This document shows, one piece after another, positions 1 to 10,137 of a stretch of DNA of 52,451 nucleotides. The stretch comes from CAYRXM01 sp964428175 (GTDB lineage Bacteria > Chloroflexota > Anaerolineae > JAFGEY01), in NCBI GenBank assembly GCA_964428175.1, contig CAYRXM010000010.1:1-52451 (forward strand), read 5' to 3'. A program made the position numbers and the translations under genes. The notes beneath the pieces are model-generated. The model was given only the letters and a program-made list of their open reading frames with translations. It ran no database searches and was not told the DNA's origin. Every line of letters begins with the position of its first letter. The stretch's first letter is position 1.

Positions 1-36
1 TACCCATAGCTGAACTTGGCCCTATACCGCGCCAAG

Positions 37-64
37 TTAGCGGAAACTATAGTAATATTATGAT
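37..64 (+). promoter_or_regulatory. possible sigma70 promoter of the peptide transporter operon
   Basis: TTAGCG at 37-42 and TATGAT at 59-64 are separated by 16 bases and lie about 80 bases before the first permease gene. The -10 is good and the -35 weak. The rest of bases 1-142 holds no gene that I can see, and the operon could also be read from further upstream, outside the window. Confidence 0.3.
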
Positions 65-142
65 TAGCGGGCTTTCCCCGGCGTTTTGCCAGCCGTACAT
101 TCTCTGGTCATTCATCGCCCCATATTTTGAAAGGAGGCGACA

Positions 143-1234
143 TTGAGCGCCATCGCACCAACCACCCCATCAAGCGGATTAGATATAGGTCGTCTTTGGC
201 GGCATATTTGGTCGAGTTATTACGTCCGTCAGGCCGCAAAGGCGCTGTTTACCATATTTTTCGTCACCACCTTGATCTTTTTCCTGGTGCGCTTGATGCC
301 ATCCAACCCGGTAGAACGGTTTGTCATCGACGCAATGTACAGCCAGGGTATCAGCCGCCAGGACGCGCTGGACCAGGCCCGCGCGATCTTTGCCATCGAC
401 CTGGACGCGCCTATGTACAAGCAGTACATCGATTACCTGGGCAACCTGCTCAAAGGCGACCTGGGCGTGTCGTTGCTGTCGCGCGGCACCAAGGTCAGCG
501 AGATCATCAAGGCGGTACTGCCGTGGACGCTTTTCAGCGTCGGCACCGGGCTGGCGATCAGTTTTACGCTGGGCATGTTGCTTGGAACGGTCATCGCCTA
601 CCGGCGAGAGAGCATCCTGGACCCCGTCGTCACCGGGATATCCTCACTTTTGAGTGCCATTCCCGGCTATTTGCAGGCCATTCTGATTATCGTTTTTTTG
701 GGCGTGCAGATCAAGATCAACGGCAAGGCGCTGGTGCCCATCCACCAGATGCGCGGCGCCTACTCGCCGGGCATCCAGCCGGGCTTTACCTGGGTCTTTA
801 TCAAAGATGTCTTTTTTCACGCGGCCCTGCCCATCGCCACCTATATCCTGACCACCATCGGCGGGTGGACGCTGGCCATGAAGAGCAATACGATCAATAC
901 CCTGGGTGAAGATTACGTCACCGTGGCCCGCGCGCGCGGACTTTCGGACGGACGGATTACCACCGCCTATGTGGGCCGCAACGCACTGCTTCCGCTGGTT
1001 AGCCAACTGGCGATCAGCATCGGCTTTGCCATCGGTGGATCGACGCTGATCGAGACCTATTTTGTCTATCCAGGCATCGGCAGCCGTCTGGGGGGGGCCG
1101 TCGGCAGCCGAGATTACCCGGTGATGCAGGGCATCTTTTTGATGATCACCTTTGTAGTCATCACGGCCAATTTGCTGGCCGATTTCCTGTACAGCTTGCT
1201 CGACCCGCGCATCCGGGTCGGGGGAGGATCATAA
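143..1234 (+). CDS. oligopeptide/dipeptide ABC transporter permease (DppB/OppB type)
   Basis: This 363-residue inner-membrane protein is the first of two permeases of a peptide importer. It has an N-terminal hydrophobic segment near residues 35-50, a periplasmic-type loop, and five further hydrophobic stretches. The EAA-type coupling segment that docks on the ATPases is seen near residues 258-270 (EDYVTVARARGLSD). The ending in a short polar tail and the length are normal for the family. The start is the TTG at 143, chosen because AAAGGAGG lies just upstream at 130-137. It opens a co-directional cluster in which each gene is followed within a few bases by the next. The substrate (peptide, nickel or oligosaccharide) cannot be read from the permease alone. 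Confidence 0.93.
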   Translation: MSAIAPTTPSSGLDIGRLWRHIWSSYYVRQAAKALFTIFFVTTLIFFLVRLMPSNPVERFVIDAMYSQGISRQDALDQARAIFAIDLDAPMYKQYIDYLGNLLKGDLGVSLLSRGTKVSEIIKAVLPWTLFSVGTGLAISFTLGMLLGTVIAYRRESILDPVVTGISSLLSAIPGYLQAILIIVFLGVQIKINGKALVPIHQMRGAYSPGIQPGFTWVFIKDVFFHAALPIATYILTTIGGWTLAMKSNTINTLGEDYVTVARARGLSDGRITTAYVGRNALLPLVSQLAISIGFAIGGSTLIETYFVYPGIGSRLGGAVGSRDYPVMQGIFLMITFVVITANLLADFLYSLLDPRIRVGGGS

Positions 1235-1237
1235 GCA

Positions 1238-2176
1238 ATGACTCAGACGCCTTCATCAAACGATGTTATACGCAGCACAGCAGTGTACCAGAGAACATCC
1301 AAGGACATCTTGCTCGGTATTCTCAAAGGGATCGGCAACTTTTTCCGGCTGATGGCCCATAACCGGGTGGGGTTTGTTGGCTTTATCATCGTGGTGTTGT
1401 ACTTTGTCGTCTCTTTCCTGGGGCCTTATGTCATCCCGGTAGACAGGGAAACCAAAGTCACCCGCGTCTTTGAAAAACCGTCCTGGCAGCACCCGCTGGG
1501 GATGGATCACGAAGGACGCGACACCTTTTCGCAGGTTGTCAACGGCGGGCGAGATATTTTGACCACCGCGCTGCTGACGGCATTCATTTCAACGTCCATC
1601 GGCGTGACCCTGGGCGCTACGTCGGGAGTACTGAGCGGCGGGGTAGACACGTTTCTGTCGGCGTTTGCAGACATTTTCATGTCCATCCCCCAGTTTCCAC
1701 TCCAGATCGTATTGGCCGGGTTTATTCAGGTCAAGAGCCTGGTGGTGCTCTCACTGATCCTGGCCATCCTATCCTGGCCGGGGCTGTACCGGGCTGTGCG
1801 CGCCCAGGTGCTCTCGCTCCGCGAACGCGATTACATCGAGGCGGCTGTTCTGCTCGACCTGGGCACCTGGCACATCGTGTTCAAGGAAATTTTGCCCAAC
1901 ATGATGAGCTATATCGCGATCAGCTTTGCCTTTTCAATGACCGGGGCCATTTACGCTCAAACCGGCCTGGTGCTGCTGGGACTGGTGCCCTTTTCGAGCC
2001 ATAACTGGGGGGTGATGATCAGCATCGCCTGGACGCGCGGGGCGATCTTTTTCAAAGACTCGGCCCCCTATATCCTGGCGCCGGTCTTTACCATCGCGCT
2101 GTTCCAGTTGGCAATGGTCTGGATGACGCGGTCGCTGGAAGAGGTCTTTAACCCCCGCCTCAGGGGACGGGCATAA
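1238..2176 (+). CDS. oligopeptide/dipeptide ABC transporter permease (DppC/OppC type)
   Basis: This 312-residue permease is the partner of the preceding one and begins 3 bases after its stop. The N-terminal cytoplasmic arm and first membrane helix (about residues 43-63) match the OppC_N layout. The family signature just after it is visible as HPLGMDHEGRDTFSQVV, near residues 86-102. The coupling motif RERDYIEAAVLLDLG is near residue 195. The start ATG at 1238 has GGGGAGGA about 10 bases upstream. It forms the transmembrane channel with the upstream permease. A role in peptide uptake follows from the neighbouring ATPases and binding protein. Confidence 0.93.
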   Translation: MTQTPSSNDVIRSTAVYQRTSKDILLGILKGIGNFFRLMAHNRVGFVGFIIVVLYFVVSFLGPYVIPVDRETKVTRVFEKPSWQHPLGMDHEGRDTFSQVVNGGRDILTTALLTAFISTSIGVTLGATSGVLSGGVDTFLSAFADIFMSIPQFPLQIVLAGFIQVKSLVVLSLILAILSWPGLYRAVRAQVLSLRERDYIEAAVLLDLGTWHIVFKEILPNMMSYIAISFAFSMTGAIYAQTGLVLLGLVPFSSHNWGVMISIAWTRGAIFFKDSAPYILAPVFTIALFQLAMVWMTRSLEEVFNPRLRGRA

Positions 2177-2180
2177 GGGG

Positions 2181-3290
2181 ATGATGATGGAAACAACCAG
2201 ACAACTGCCCTGGAGCAAAGACAAAGCCAATGATGCGCTGATCTCGGTGCGTGATATGCACATCGAGTATTGGGCCGAGCGCGGTCAGGTCAAAGCCGTA
2301 CGCGGCGTGGACTTTGACATTTTTCCAGGCGAAAGCCTCTCACTGATCGGCGAAAGCGGCTCCGGCAAGACCACACTGGGGCTGGGTTTGGTCCGTCTGT
2401 TGGTCAAGACCGCCGACATTACCCAGGGCCAGGTTCTCTATCGACAGGACGGCCTGATCCAGGATATTCTCAAACTGGACCAAGATACGCTGCGACATTT
2501 TCGCTGGCAGGGCTGCGCGATGGTCTTTCAGGCCGCGCAGAGCGCCTTCAACCCGGTGCTGCGCATCCGCGACCAGATGTACGAGACGGTCAAGGCGCAC
2601 CGCCCCACCACCCGCAGCGAAGTCACGACCATCGCCTCCGAACTGCTGGAGCGCGTCCAGCTCGAACCGGCCCGCGTGTTGCGTTCTTATCCGCACGAGT
2701 TGAGCGGCGGCATGCGCCAGCGCGTGCTGATTGCCATGGCCCTGCTGCTCAACCCGCCGCTGATCATCCTCGACGAGCCGACGACGGCACTGGACATTCT
2801 CACCCAGCGCACGATTATCGATTTGCTCCGCGCACTGCAAAATGACCTCCAATTTGCAATGATGTTCATCTCGCACGACCTGTCGCTGGCCGCCGAGTTG
2901 GCCAACCACGTCGCCACGATGTATGCCGGGCGCATCGTCGAGTATGGCACGGTCAACCAGATTTTCTACGAACCACGCCACCCCTACACCCTGGGGTTGA
3001 TCAAGGCCGTGCCCACCGTCACCGGCGAGTTTGAAGACCTCTCTTCCATCGCCGGCACGCCGCCCGACCTGATCGACCTGCCATCGGGCTGCAAGTTTCA
3101 CCTGCGCTGCCCGTTTATGACCGAGCGCTGTCGCGAAGAAGAGCCGGACCTGATCCATATCGGCCCGGAACACGCTGCGGCCTGCTTTTACTGGCAAGAG
3201 GTGGAGAAAAAGGCCAGCATGAGCTGGGAGCAGATCGAAGCGGAGCGCCGGGTATCCCACCCGAATGGCAAGCCAGAGGAGTCTGTATGA
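2181..3290 (+). CDS. peptide ABC transporter ATP-binding protein (DppD/OppD type)
   Basis: This 369-residue ATPase powers the importer. Walker A is GESGSGKTT near residue 57, the ABC signature is LSGGMRQRV, Walker B is LIILDEPTTALD, and the switch His is in FISHDLSLA. The C-terminal oligo_HPY extension carries the usual Cys residues (CKFHLRCPF, TERC, AAACF) that bind a metal cluster in homologues. Three ATGs in a row begin the gene. AAGGGG abuts the first one at 2181, so translation may really start at the third (2187), where spacing is better. Its end overlaps the next gene by an ATGA. Confidence 0.93.
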   Translation: MMMETTRQLPWSKDKANDALISVRDMHIEYWAERGQVKAVRGVDFDIFPGESLSLIGESGSGKTTLGLGLVRLLVKTADITQGQVLYRQDGLIQDILKLDQDTLRHFRWQGCAMVFQAAQSAFNPVLRIRDQMYETVKAHRPTTRSEVTTIASELLERVQLEPARVLRSYPHELSGGMRQRVLIAMALLLNPPLIILDEPTTALDILTQRTIIDLLRALQNDLQFAMMFISHDLSLAAELANHVATMYAGRIVEYGTVNQIFYEPRHPYTLGLIKAVPTVTGEFEDLSSIAGTPPDLIDLPSGCKFHLRCPFMTERCREEEPDLIHIGPEHAAACFYWQEVEKKASMSWEQIEAERRVSHPNGKPEESV

Positions 3291-4282
3291 CTGACATCTT
3301 GATCGAAGCCAATAATCTGAGCCGTTCCTTTGGCGCGCGAAAAAGGAAAATATGGGCCGTAGATGACGTTTCGTTCCAGGTGCCGCGCGGCGAAATCTTG
3401 TGCCTGGTCGGCGAGAGCGGCTGCGGCAAAACCACCACCGGCAAGCTCATCGCCGGGCTGGTCAAGCCCACCAGCGGTCAAATGCTGTTCGAGGGCCGCG
3501 ACATCTGGCAGATGGACACGCGCGATTTCAAGCGCTATCGCACCGGCGTGCAGCTCATCCACCAGGATCCATACGCTTCGCTCAACCCGATGCACACCAT
3601 TTACGACATTATCACCGCACCATTGTTCCGGCACAACCTGATTTCCAGCCGCGCCCACGCCTGGGAACGCTGCATCGAGCTGTTCAACATCGTCGGATTG
3701 ACCCCGCCCGAAGACCTGCTCAAAAAGCACCCGCACGAGTTGAGCGGCGGTCAGCGCCAGCGCGTCTCGGTAGCCCGCGCACTCACCGTCAACCCCAGTT
3801 TCATCGTCGCCGACGAAGCCGTGTCGATGGTCGACGTGTCGATCCGCGTCAGCCTGCTGACCATGCTGGGCCGCCTGCGCGACGAGTTTGGCGTGACCTT
3901 TTTGTTCATCACCCACGACCTGGCTCTGGCCAAATACTTTGCCTGGGCCGGCCGCATTGCCGTGATGTATGTAGGCAGTATGGTCGAGATCGCCGACACG
4001 CCGCGCCTGGTTAACGACCCGCTGCATCCCTATACGCAGGCATTGCTCGCCGCCGTGCCGGAAGCCGACCCAGAACTGACCCGCAGCAAGCAGCGCATTC
4101 CCTTGCGCAGCCAAGACATTCCCAGCCTGCTCAACCTGCCCACCGGCTGCCGCTTTCACCCGCGCTGCCCGCACTTTGTCGAGGGCCTGTGCAACATCGA
4201 ACGCCCGCCGCTGGTCGACACCGGCGACGGCCGGCAGGTGGCCTGTCACATCGTGGCCTATGAAAGAGGGCTGGCGCAATGA
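3287..4282 (+). CDS. peptide ABC transporter ATP-binding protein (DppF/OppF type)
   Basis: This is the second ATPase of the importer, 331 residues, and is translationally coupled to the first by a 4-base ATGA overlap. Walker A is GESGCGKTT, the signature LSGGQRQRVSVARAL, and the switch His is in FITHDLALA. Walker B reads FIVADEAVSMVD, so the usual DEPTSALD is replaced by DEAVSMVD. The catalytic Glu is kept, so the site should still be active. The C-terminal Cys cluster (GCRFHPRCP, GLC, VACH) is present. It is expected to form the asymmetric ATPase pair with the upstream protein. Confidence 0.93.
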   Translation: MTDILIEANNLSRSFGARKRKIWAVDDVSFQVPRGEILCLVGESGCGKTTTGKLIAGLVKPTSGQMLFEGRDIWQMDTRDFKRYRTGVQLIHQDPYASLNPMHTIYDIITAPLFRHNLISSRAHAWERCIELFNIVGLTPPEDLLKKHPHELSGGQRQRVSVARALTVNPSFIVADEAVSMVDVSIRVSLLTMLGRLRDEFGVTFLFITHDLALAKYFAWAGRIAVMYVGSMVEIADTPRLVNDPLHPYTQALLAAVPEADPELTRSKQRIPLRSQDIPSLLNLPTGCRFHPRCPHFVEGLCNIERPPLVDTGDGRQVACHIVAYERGLAQ

Positions 4283-4464
4283 TCGGCCCGCAGGTCGGTC
4301 AGGCCGCCTTTCGCATCGCTTTCCTGATGGTCGTCCTTTCAGGCGTGATGCTGCTGATCCTGACGCCCGGCACGGCCGAGTACATCATCTCGGCCGTCAC
4401 CCTGATTATCGGCCTGGTTTTTATCGGCATCATTTGGGTGCTGGTACGAGTGGCCGGGCAATGA
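4279..4464 (+). CDS. small two-helix membrane protein coupled to the transporter
   Basis: A 61-residue protein starts inside the last codons of the ATPase gene (ATGA overlap at 4279-4282) and ends before the binding-protein gene. Almost all of it is hydrophobic: two predicted membrane helices near residues 12-29 and 34-56, with a short TPGTAE turn between them. I do not recognise a family. Its position and coupling suggest a small accessory of the importer, but this is inference. The 120-185 bases that follow hold no further gene. Confidence 0.65.
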   Translation: MIGPQVGQAAFRIAFLMVVLSGVMLLILTPGTAEYIISAVTLIIGLVFIGIIWVLVRVAGQ

Positions 4465-4649
4465 GCGAGTGACCTGAATACAACTAGATCTCATTTTTGC
4501 CGATTCAAATCGAGACTGGCGGGCGCTGGTATGCCGGCCCATTCAGAGGTCGGCCCTGTTTAGTTCCGATTTAATCGGGAGAGGAGGTGCAGCAAAAACT
4601 TTTGTTCGTCGTTTATTGGTCGTTTTTAAAATCAAGGAGGATGATTCAA

Positions 4650-6566
<1,917 letters not shown>

Positions 6567-6580
6567 GCACTCTGTAAACA

Positions 6581-6625
6581 GAAACCAGGTTCGGCGGGCA
6601 AAGCCGCCTGCCCGAACCTGGTTTC
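6581..6625. repeat. palindromic repeat with GAAACCAGGTT arms, copy 1
   Basis: The element starts with GAAACCAGGTTCGG and ends with the reverse complement CCGAACCTGGTTTC, a 14-bp stem with a GC-rich centre. It lies 14 bases after the binding-protein stop. It could act as a transcription end hairpin, but there is no T-run after it. The same arm sequence returns in the next element and inside the MITE at 7033-7173. Confidence 0.8.
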
Positions 6626-6637
6626 TCACCCTCACAA

Positions 6638-6687
6638 AAGAAACCAGGTTTTGGCAAGCGAGCTTGCTCGCAAAAACCTGGTTTCTT
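6638..6687. repeat. palindromic repeat with GAAACCAGGTT arms, copy 2
   Basis: AAGAAACCAGGTTTT on the left pairs with AAAACCTGGTTTCTT on the right. The centre also folds on itself (GCGAGC and GCTCGC). With copy 1 it fills the convergent space between the transporter operon and the zinc-ribbon gene, so both may shield convergent transcripts from each other. This is a dispersed repeat family rather than a gene. Confidence 0.8.
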
Positions 6688-6706
6688 GCATAGACGCGAT
6701 GCTTCT

Positions 6707-6994
6707 CTATCCCCGCAAGCGCCGCCTGGCCTCACCGCAGCGCGGGCAGTTACGCCCCTCGAAGCGAATGCCGCATACCGGACAGACACGCTTTTCACCG
6801 CGCGCTTGTTCCACCTCGGAGACGATGACGACGATCTGCTGCCCCTCGACACCCTTCAGCCAATCGTCCAACGACACATCGCCGATCAGCCAGCCGCCCT
6901 CTTCAGAACGCTGCAATTGGCCCTCCATCACCCTGGCGCCGATCTCGTAGCCGCGATTCATCAACTGTCTTGCTTCTTGCAAAGTCAGAGCCAT
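6707..6994 (-). CDS. small zinc-ribbon protein of unknown function
   Basis: This 95-residue protein starts at the ATG at 6994, with GGAG six bases upstream. A longer open frame exists upstream, but that part is translated repeat sequence. The N-terminal half (LTLQEARQLMNRGYEIGARVMEG) is helical. The middle has WLIGDVSLDDWL, and the C-terminus is a rubredoxin-like zinc ribbon with CPVCGIRF and CPRCGEA followed by a basic tail. Two CxxC knuckles 12 residues apart should bind one zinc ion. No specific family is recognised. It may be a DNA/RNA- or protein-binding adaptor. Confidence 0.7.
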   Translation of the reverse strand: MALTLQEARQLMNRGYEIGARVMEGQLQRSEEGGWLIGDVSLDDWLKGVEGQQIVVIVSEVEQARGEKRVCPVCGIRFEGRNCPRCGEARRRLRG

Positions 6995-7024
6995 AGTATT
7001 CTCCAATGCTTCAGGGAACCAAAA

Positions 7025-7181
7025 ACTGGGATGTAACTGCTCAGCCTGAGCGGCGAGAAACCAGGTTTTTGATATAAAACGATACCTTTTGATCAAAAGC
7101 TGAATCGTCAAATAACACAAAGCTGCTTAAATGTTCATAAAAACCTGGTTTCTGACACCCCCTGAGCAGTTACACTGGGAT
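7025..7181. mobile_element. 141-bp MITE with 12-bp terminal inverted repeats and 8-bp target duplication
   Basis: The direct repeats ACTGGGAT at 7025-7032 and 7174-7181 enclose a 141-bp element at 7033-7173. Its ends are perfect 12-bp inverted repeats, GTAACTGCTCAG and CTGAGCAGTTAC. Inside lies a second nested inverted repeat, GAAACCAGGTTTTT at 7057-7070 and AAAAACCTGGTTTC at 7139-7152. It encodes no protein. Ends that begin 5'-GTAA and an 8-bp duplication are hallmarks of the IS66 family, so mobilisation by an IS66-type transposase elsewhere is a reasonable inference. It has landed between the zinc-ribbon gene and the promoter of the metallophosphoesterase. Confidence 0.85.
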
Positions 7182-7211
7182 AACACAAGCGCTGCACGGC
7201 GTCGACCCAGT

Positions 7212-7240
7212 TTGAAAAGATTGCCCGGCGGTGCTATAAT
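7212..7240 (+). promoter_or_regulatory. strong sigma70 promoter of the metallophosphoesterase gene
   Basis: TTGAAA at 7212-7217 and TATAAT at 7235-7240 are separated by exactly 17 bases. The start codon is at 7251, so transcription would begin about 0-4 bases before the ATG and the message would be leaderless or nearly so. No Shine-Dalgarno sequence lies before this ATG, which agrees. Confidence 0.75.
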
Positions 7241-7250
7241 AGCATTCACA

Positions 7251-8123
7251 ATGACGAATTCAAACCCGAAAACACCACCCAAGCTATCGCGACGCAAGTT
7301 TCTTCTCGGCCTGCTGGCAAGCACGGCTACAATCGGAAGCTGTGCAGGCGGCGGACTGTATCCCTGGCTGATCGAACCACAATGGATTCGTATCTCCCGC
7401 CTGACGCTGGCCTTGCCGCGTTGGCCTGCGCGCCTGGATGGGCTGACCATCGCGCACTTGAGCGACCTGCACTGCGGGCCGTACATCTCGGCCCAACACA
7501 TTGGCCGAGTCGTCGCACAAACCAACCACTTGCAGCCCGATCTGGTGGCAATCACCGGTGATTTTGCCAGCCATGATGCCGCCTATATCCCCATCTGCGC
7601 CAACGAACTGCAAGCCCTGCACGCGCGTTACGGGGTTTTTGCCTGTCTGGGCAACCACGATCACCGGCGCGGCGCCGAGACGGTAGTCAAATCGCTGCAA
7701 GGGGTTGGGATTACCGTGCTGCGCAACGCCGCCTTGCCGGTCATCGAAGAACGGGAAACGATCTGGATCGCCGCCACAGACGATATGATGGTCGGTATGC
7801 ACGATCTCGACCAGGCGCTGGACGCCGTACCCGACGACACGCCGGTTATCCTTCTGGCTCACGAGCCGGACCTGGCCGACCAGACCGCGCAGCACGCCAA
7901 ACGGGTCATCTTGCAGTTGTCCGGACACAGCCACGGCGGGCAGATCAGGCTGCCCTTTATCGGCGCACCGATACTACCCCGCTATGCGCAGCGATATCCG
8001 ATGGGGTTATATCAGGTGGGGAAAATCCATCTCTATACGAACAGAGGAATCGGTCTCATCGCCCCGCCGGTGCGCTTTAACTGCCCGCCCGAGATCGCGC
8101 TGCTGACCCTGACCTCAACGTAA
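7251..8123 (+). CDS. Tat-signal metallophosphoesterase (YkuE/YaeI-like)
   Basis: This 290-residue enzyme of the calcineurin-like phosphoesterase fold has all metal-binding blocks in order: LSDLHCG, GDFASHD, GNHDHR, LAHEPD and GHSHGGQ. The N-terminus has a twin-arginine signal (SRRKFLLGLL, residues 13-22) and a hydrophobic stretch, so the enzyme should sit outside the membrane. Family members of this type (YkuE, YaeI) act on phospholipid-type or other phosphodiesters; the substrate here is unknown. The start at 7251 is preferred over the upstream frame beginning at 7131, which is translated MITE sequence. Its stop overlaps the convergent selB stop by nine bases. Confidence 0.88.
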   Translation: MTNSNPKTPPKLSRRKFLLGLLASTATIGSCAGGGLYPWLIEPQWIRISRLTLALPRWPARLDGLTIAHLSDLHCGPYISAQHIGRVVAQTNHLQPDLVAITGDFASHDAAYIPICANELQALHARYGVFACLGNHDHRRGAETVVKSLQGVGITVLRNAALPVIEERETIWIAATDDMMVGMHDLDQALDAVPDDTPVILLAHEPDLADQTAQHAKRVILQLSGHSHGGQIRLPFIGAPILPRYAQRYPMGLYQVGKIHLYTNRGIGLIAPPVRFNCPPEIALLTLTST

Positions 8124-10137
8124 CACGCGCACGTCGCCCTGCCGTCTGGTTACGCGCAGTTCGTCGAGGTATTCCATCAATGCCAGGGCGTACTTGCGGC
8201 TGGTGTCAAACATGTCGCGCACCTGGGCCACGGTGATGCTGCCCTCGCGGGCGGTATGCGCCACCACCTGCGCTTTGGCCTGCTCAAAGGTCTCGGCCAG
8301 AAACACAACCTCCGGCCCGGCGCGCACCAAAACCCCCTGCTCGACCAGAGCATTGAACAGATCGCTCCCCAACTGCGCTTCACACTCACCGGCGGGCGGC
8401 GTGGCAAAAGGCGCGCGCCGAAACGCCTCAACCAGCGCATCGACCCGGCGCTGCTGCGCCGCATCAAAGCGAACCTCGTGATCGGCCAGCCAAACGCTCG
8501 TTTCATCCGCGCCGATACCCTGCTCGTGTACGGCACGGTCGGCGACCTGGTTGAACACCCTGCCTCCCAGCACTGCCCGCCCCACTTGCAGCCGGCTGCG
8601 CAGTTCCTCACGCGGCATACCCCGGCGCAGCGGCCACGCAGCGTGATACGCGCCCAGAACGGCGTGCATCTGTGCGGCGATCTGCTGCCAGCCCAACGAC
8701 GAAACGAGGATCGACGCGCTGGCAGCCCAACGATCAGCAGTCGGACGCGCCCAATCGTCGATGAAAAAGGCCCGCCCGCTCTCGATCAGTGCGCGCAGTG
8801 CTCCATCGACCACTTCGGCGGGCAAAGATACGGCTTTGTACAGCGCACGGGCCTCGACCGGCTGCTCGCGCTCCAGGTTTTGCAGCACAACGTCTTCCGG
8901 CGTGCCGGAAAGCAGCGTCTCCAGCCGCGCCGTCACGTCGGCCTTGAAACGGCGGTGGCGGCGGCCCGGCAGCGGATCGACCACAATCCCGCCGCCGACG
9001 GTGATGCTCGGCGACAGCCAGCGCACGATAAAGCGGTCGCCACGCACCAGCCCCACCGGCGCCGACAGACGCAGCTGCGCCCAACCGATCTGACCGGGAT
9101 CGAGCTTGTCTGCGCCCAACAGGCGCACGCGCGCGGGCACTTCGGACGCACCGCAGAAAAAATCAACCTCGCTGTTGTGCTTGAGCGGCTGCGACACGCC
9201 GGGCAGGTAACGGAGCTGCACGTCGACCAGTTGAGTCGATTTGAGCGTACCCGGCAGCGTAACCAACTCGCCGCGCTCGATCTCGTCCTTGCTGACCCCA
9301 CTCAGGTTGACTGCTACCCGGCTGCCGGGCATGGCCCGCTCGATCTTTTCCTTGTGCGTTTGCAGGCCACGAATCCGCGCCCGGCGGCCCGAAGGCACCA
9401 GTTCGATCTCCTGGCCCACGTCCAGCATCCCGCCGAGCAGCGTGCCGGTCACGATGGTGCCAAACCCGGAAATGGTAAAGACGCGGTCTACCGGCAGGCG
9501 CGGCAGGCCACGGTTGGCGCGGGCGGGCACGCGACGCAGGCAGCGGGCCAGTTCGGCCACCAGATCGTCCAACCCGGCCCCGGTCGCCGCCGAGACGGGC
9601 ACGATGGGCGCATCGGCCAGGCAGGTGCCGTCGAGCTGCTCCATCACGTCGGTCATCACCAGGTCGAGCCATTCGGGATCGCTCACCAGGTCGGTTTTGG
9701 TCAGTGCGACGACGCCGCCCTGAATCTGGAGCAGGTCAAGGATGGCCAGGTGCTCGCGCGTCTGGGGCATGATCCCCTCGTCGGCGGCGATGACCAGCAG
9801 CGCCGCGTCGATGCCGCCAACGCCGGCCAGCATGTTTTTGATAAAATCGCGGTGTCCGGGCACGTCGATGATGCCGACCTGCTCACCATCCGGCAGGGTC
9901 AGCCAGGCAAAACCGAGCACGATGCTCATTTCGCGCTCTTTTTCCACCTGGAGGCGATCCGGGTCGATGCCGGTCAGCGCTTCGACCAGTGTGGATTTGC
10001 CGTGATCGACATGTCCTGCCGTGCCAATGACNNNNNNNNNNNNNNNNNNNNNNNNNNNNNNNNNNNNNNNNNNNNNNNNNNNNNNNNNNNNNNNNNNNNN
10101 NNNNNNNNNNNNNNNNNNNNNNNNNNNNNNNGTGCAT
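8115..10137 (-). CDS. selB: selenocysteine-specific translation elongation factor SelB (interrupted by an assembly gap)
   Basis: SelB carries Sec-tRNA to UGA codons that are followed by a SECIS hairpin. After the 100-N gap the frame begins VIGTAGHVDHGKSTL, and the bases just beyond the gap read ATG CAC. With the gap closed to zero the N-terminus becomes MHVIGTAGHVDHGKST, a perfect family start, giving about 640 residues, normal for SelB. Visible are the P-loop GHVDHGKS, the DVPGHRDF motif, TKTD, the beta-barrel domains and a long C-terminal winged-helix region that binds SECIS RNA. Nearby repeats copy the first 25 bases of the gene. selA, selD and selC are not in the window. A TGA-containing peroxiredoxin gene lies 10 kb away. 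Confidence 0.93.
10032..10131. other. assembly gap of 100 N inside the selB repeat
   Basis: Exactly 100 unknown bases, a conventional scaffold length. The last 19 known bases on the left also end each 85-bp repeat unit on the right, so the assembler probably broke on the repeat. The coding frame of selB is restored if the true gap is zero or a whole number of repeat units. Confidence 0.95.

Noticed and set aside
7131..7250. N-terminal extension of the metallophosphoesterase from 7131
   Set aside because: These codons are translated MITE and promoter sequence; the Tat signal begins properly after the ATG at 7251.
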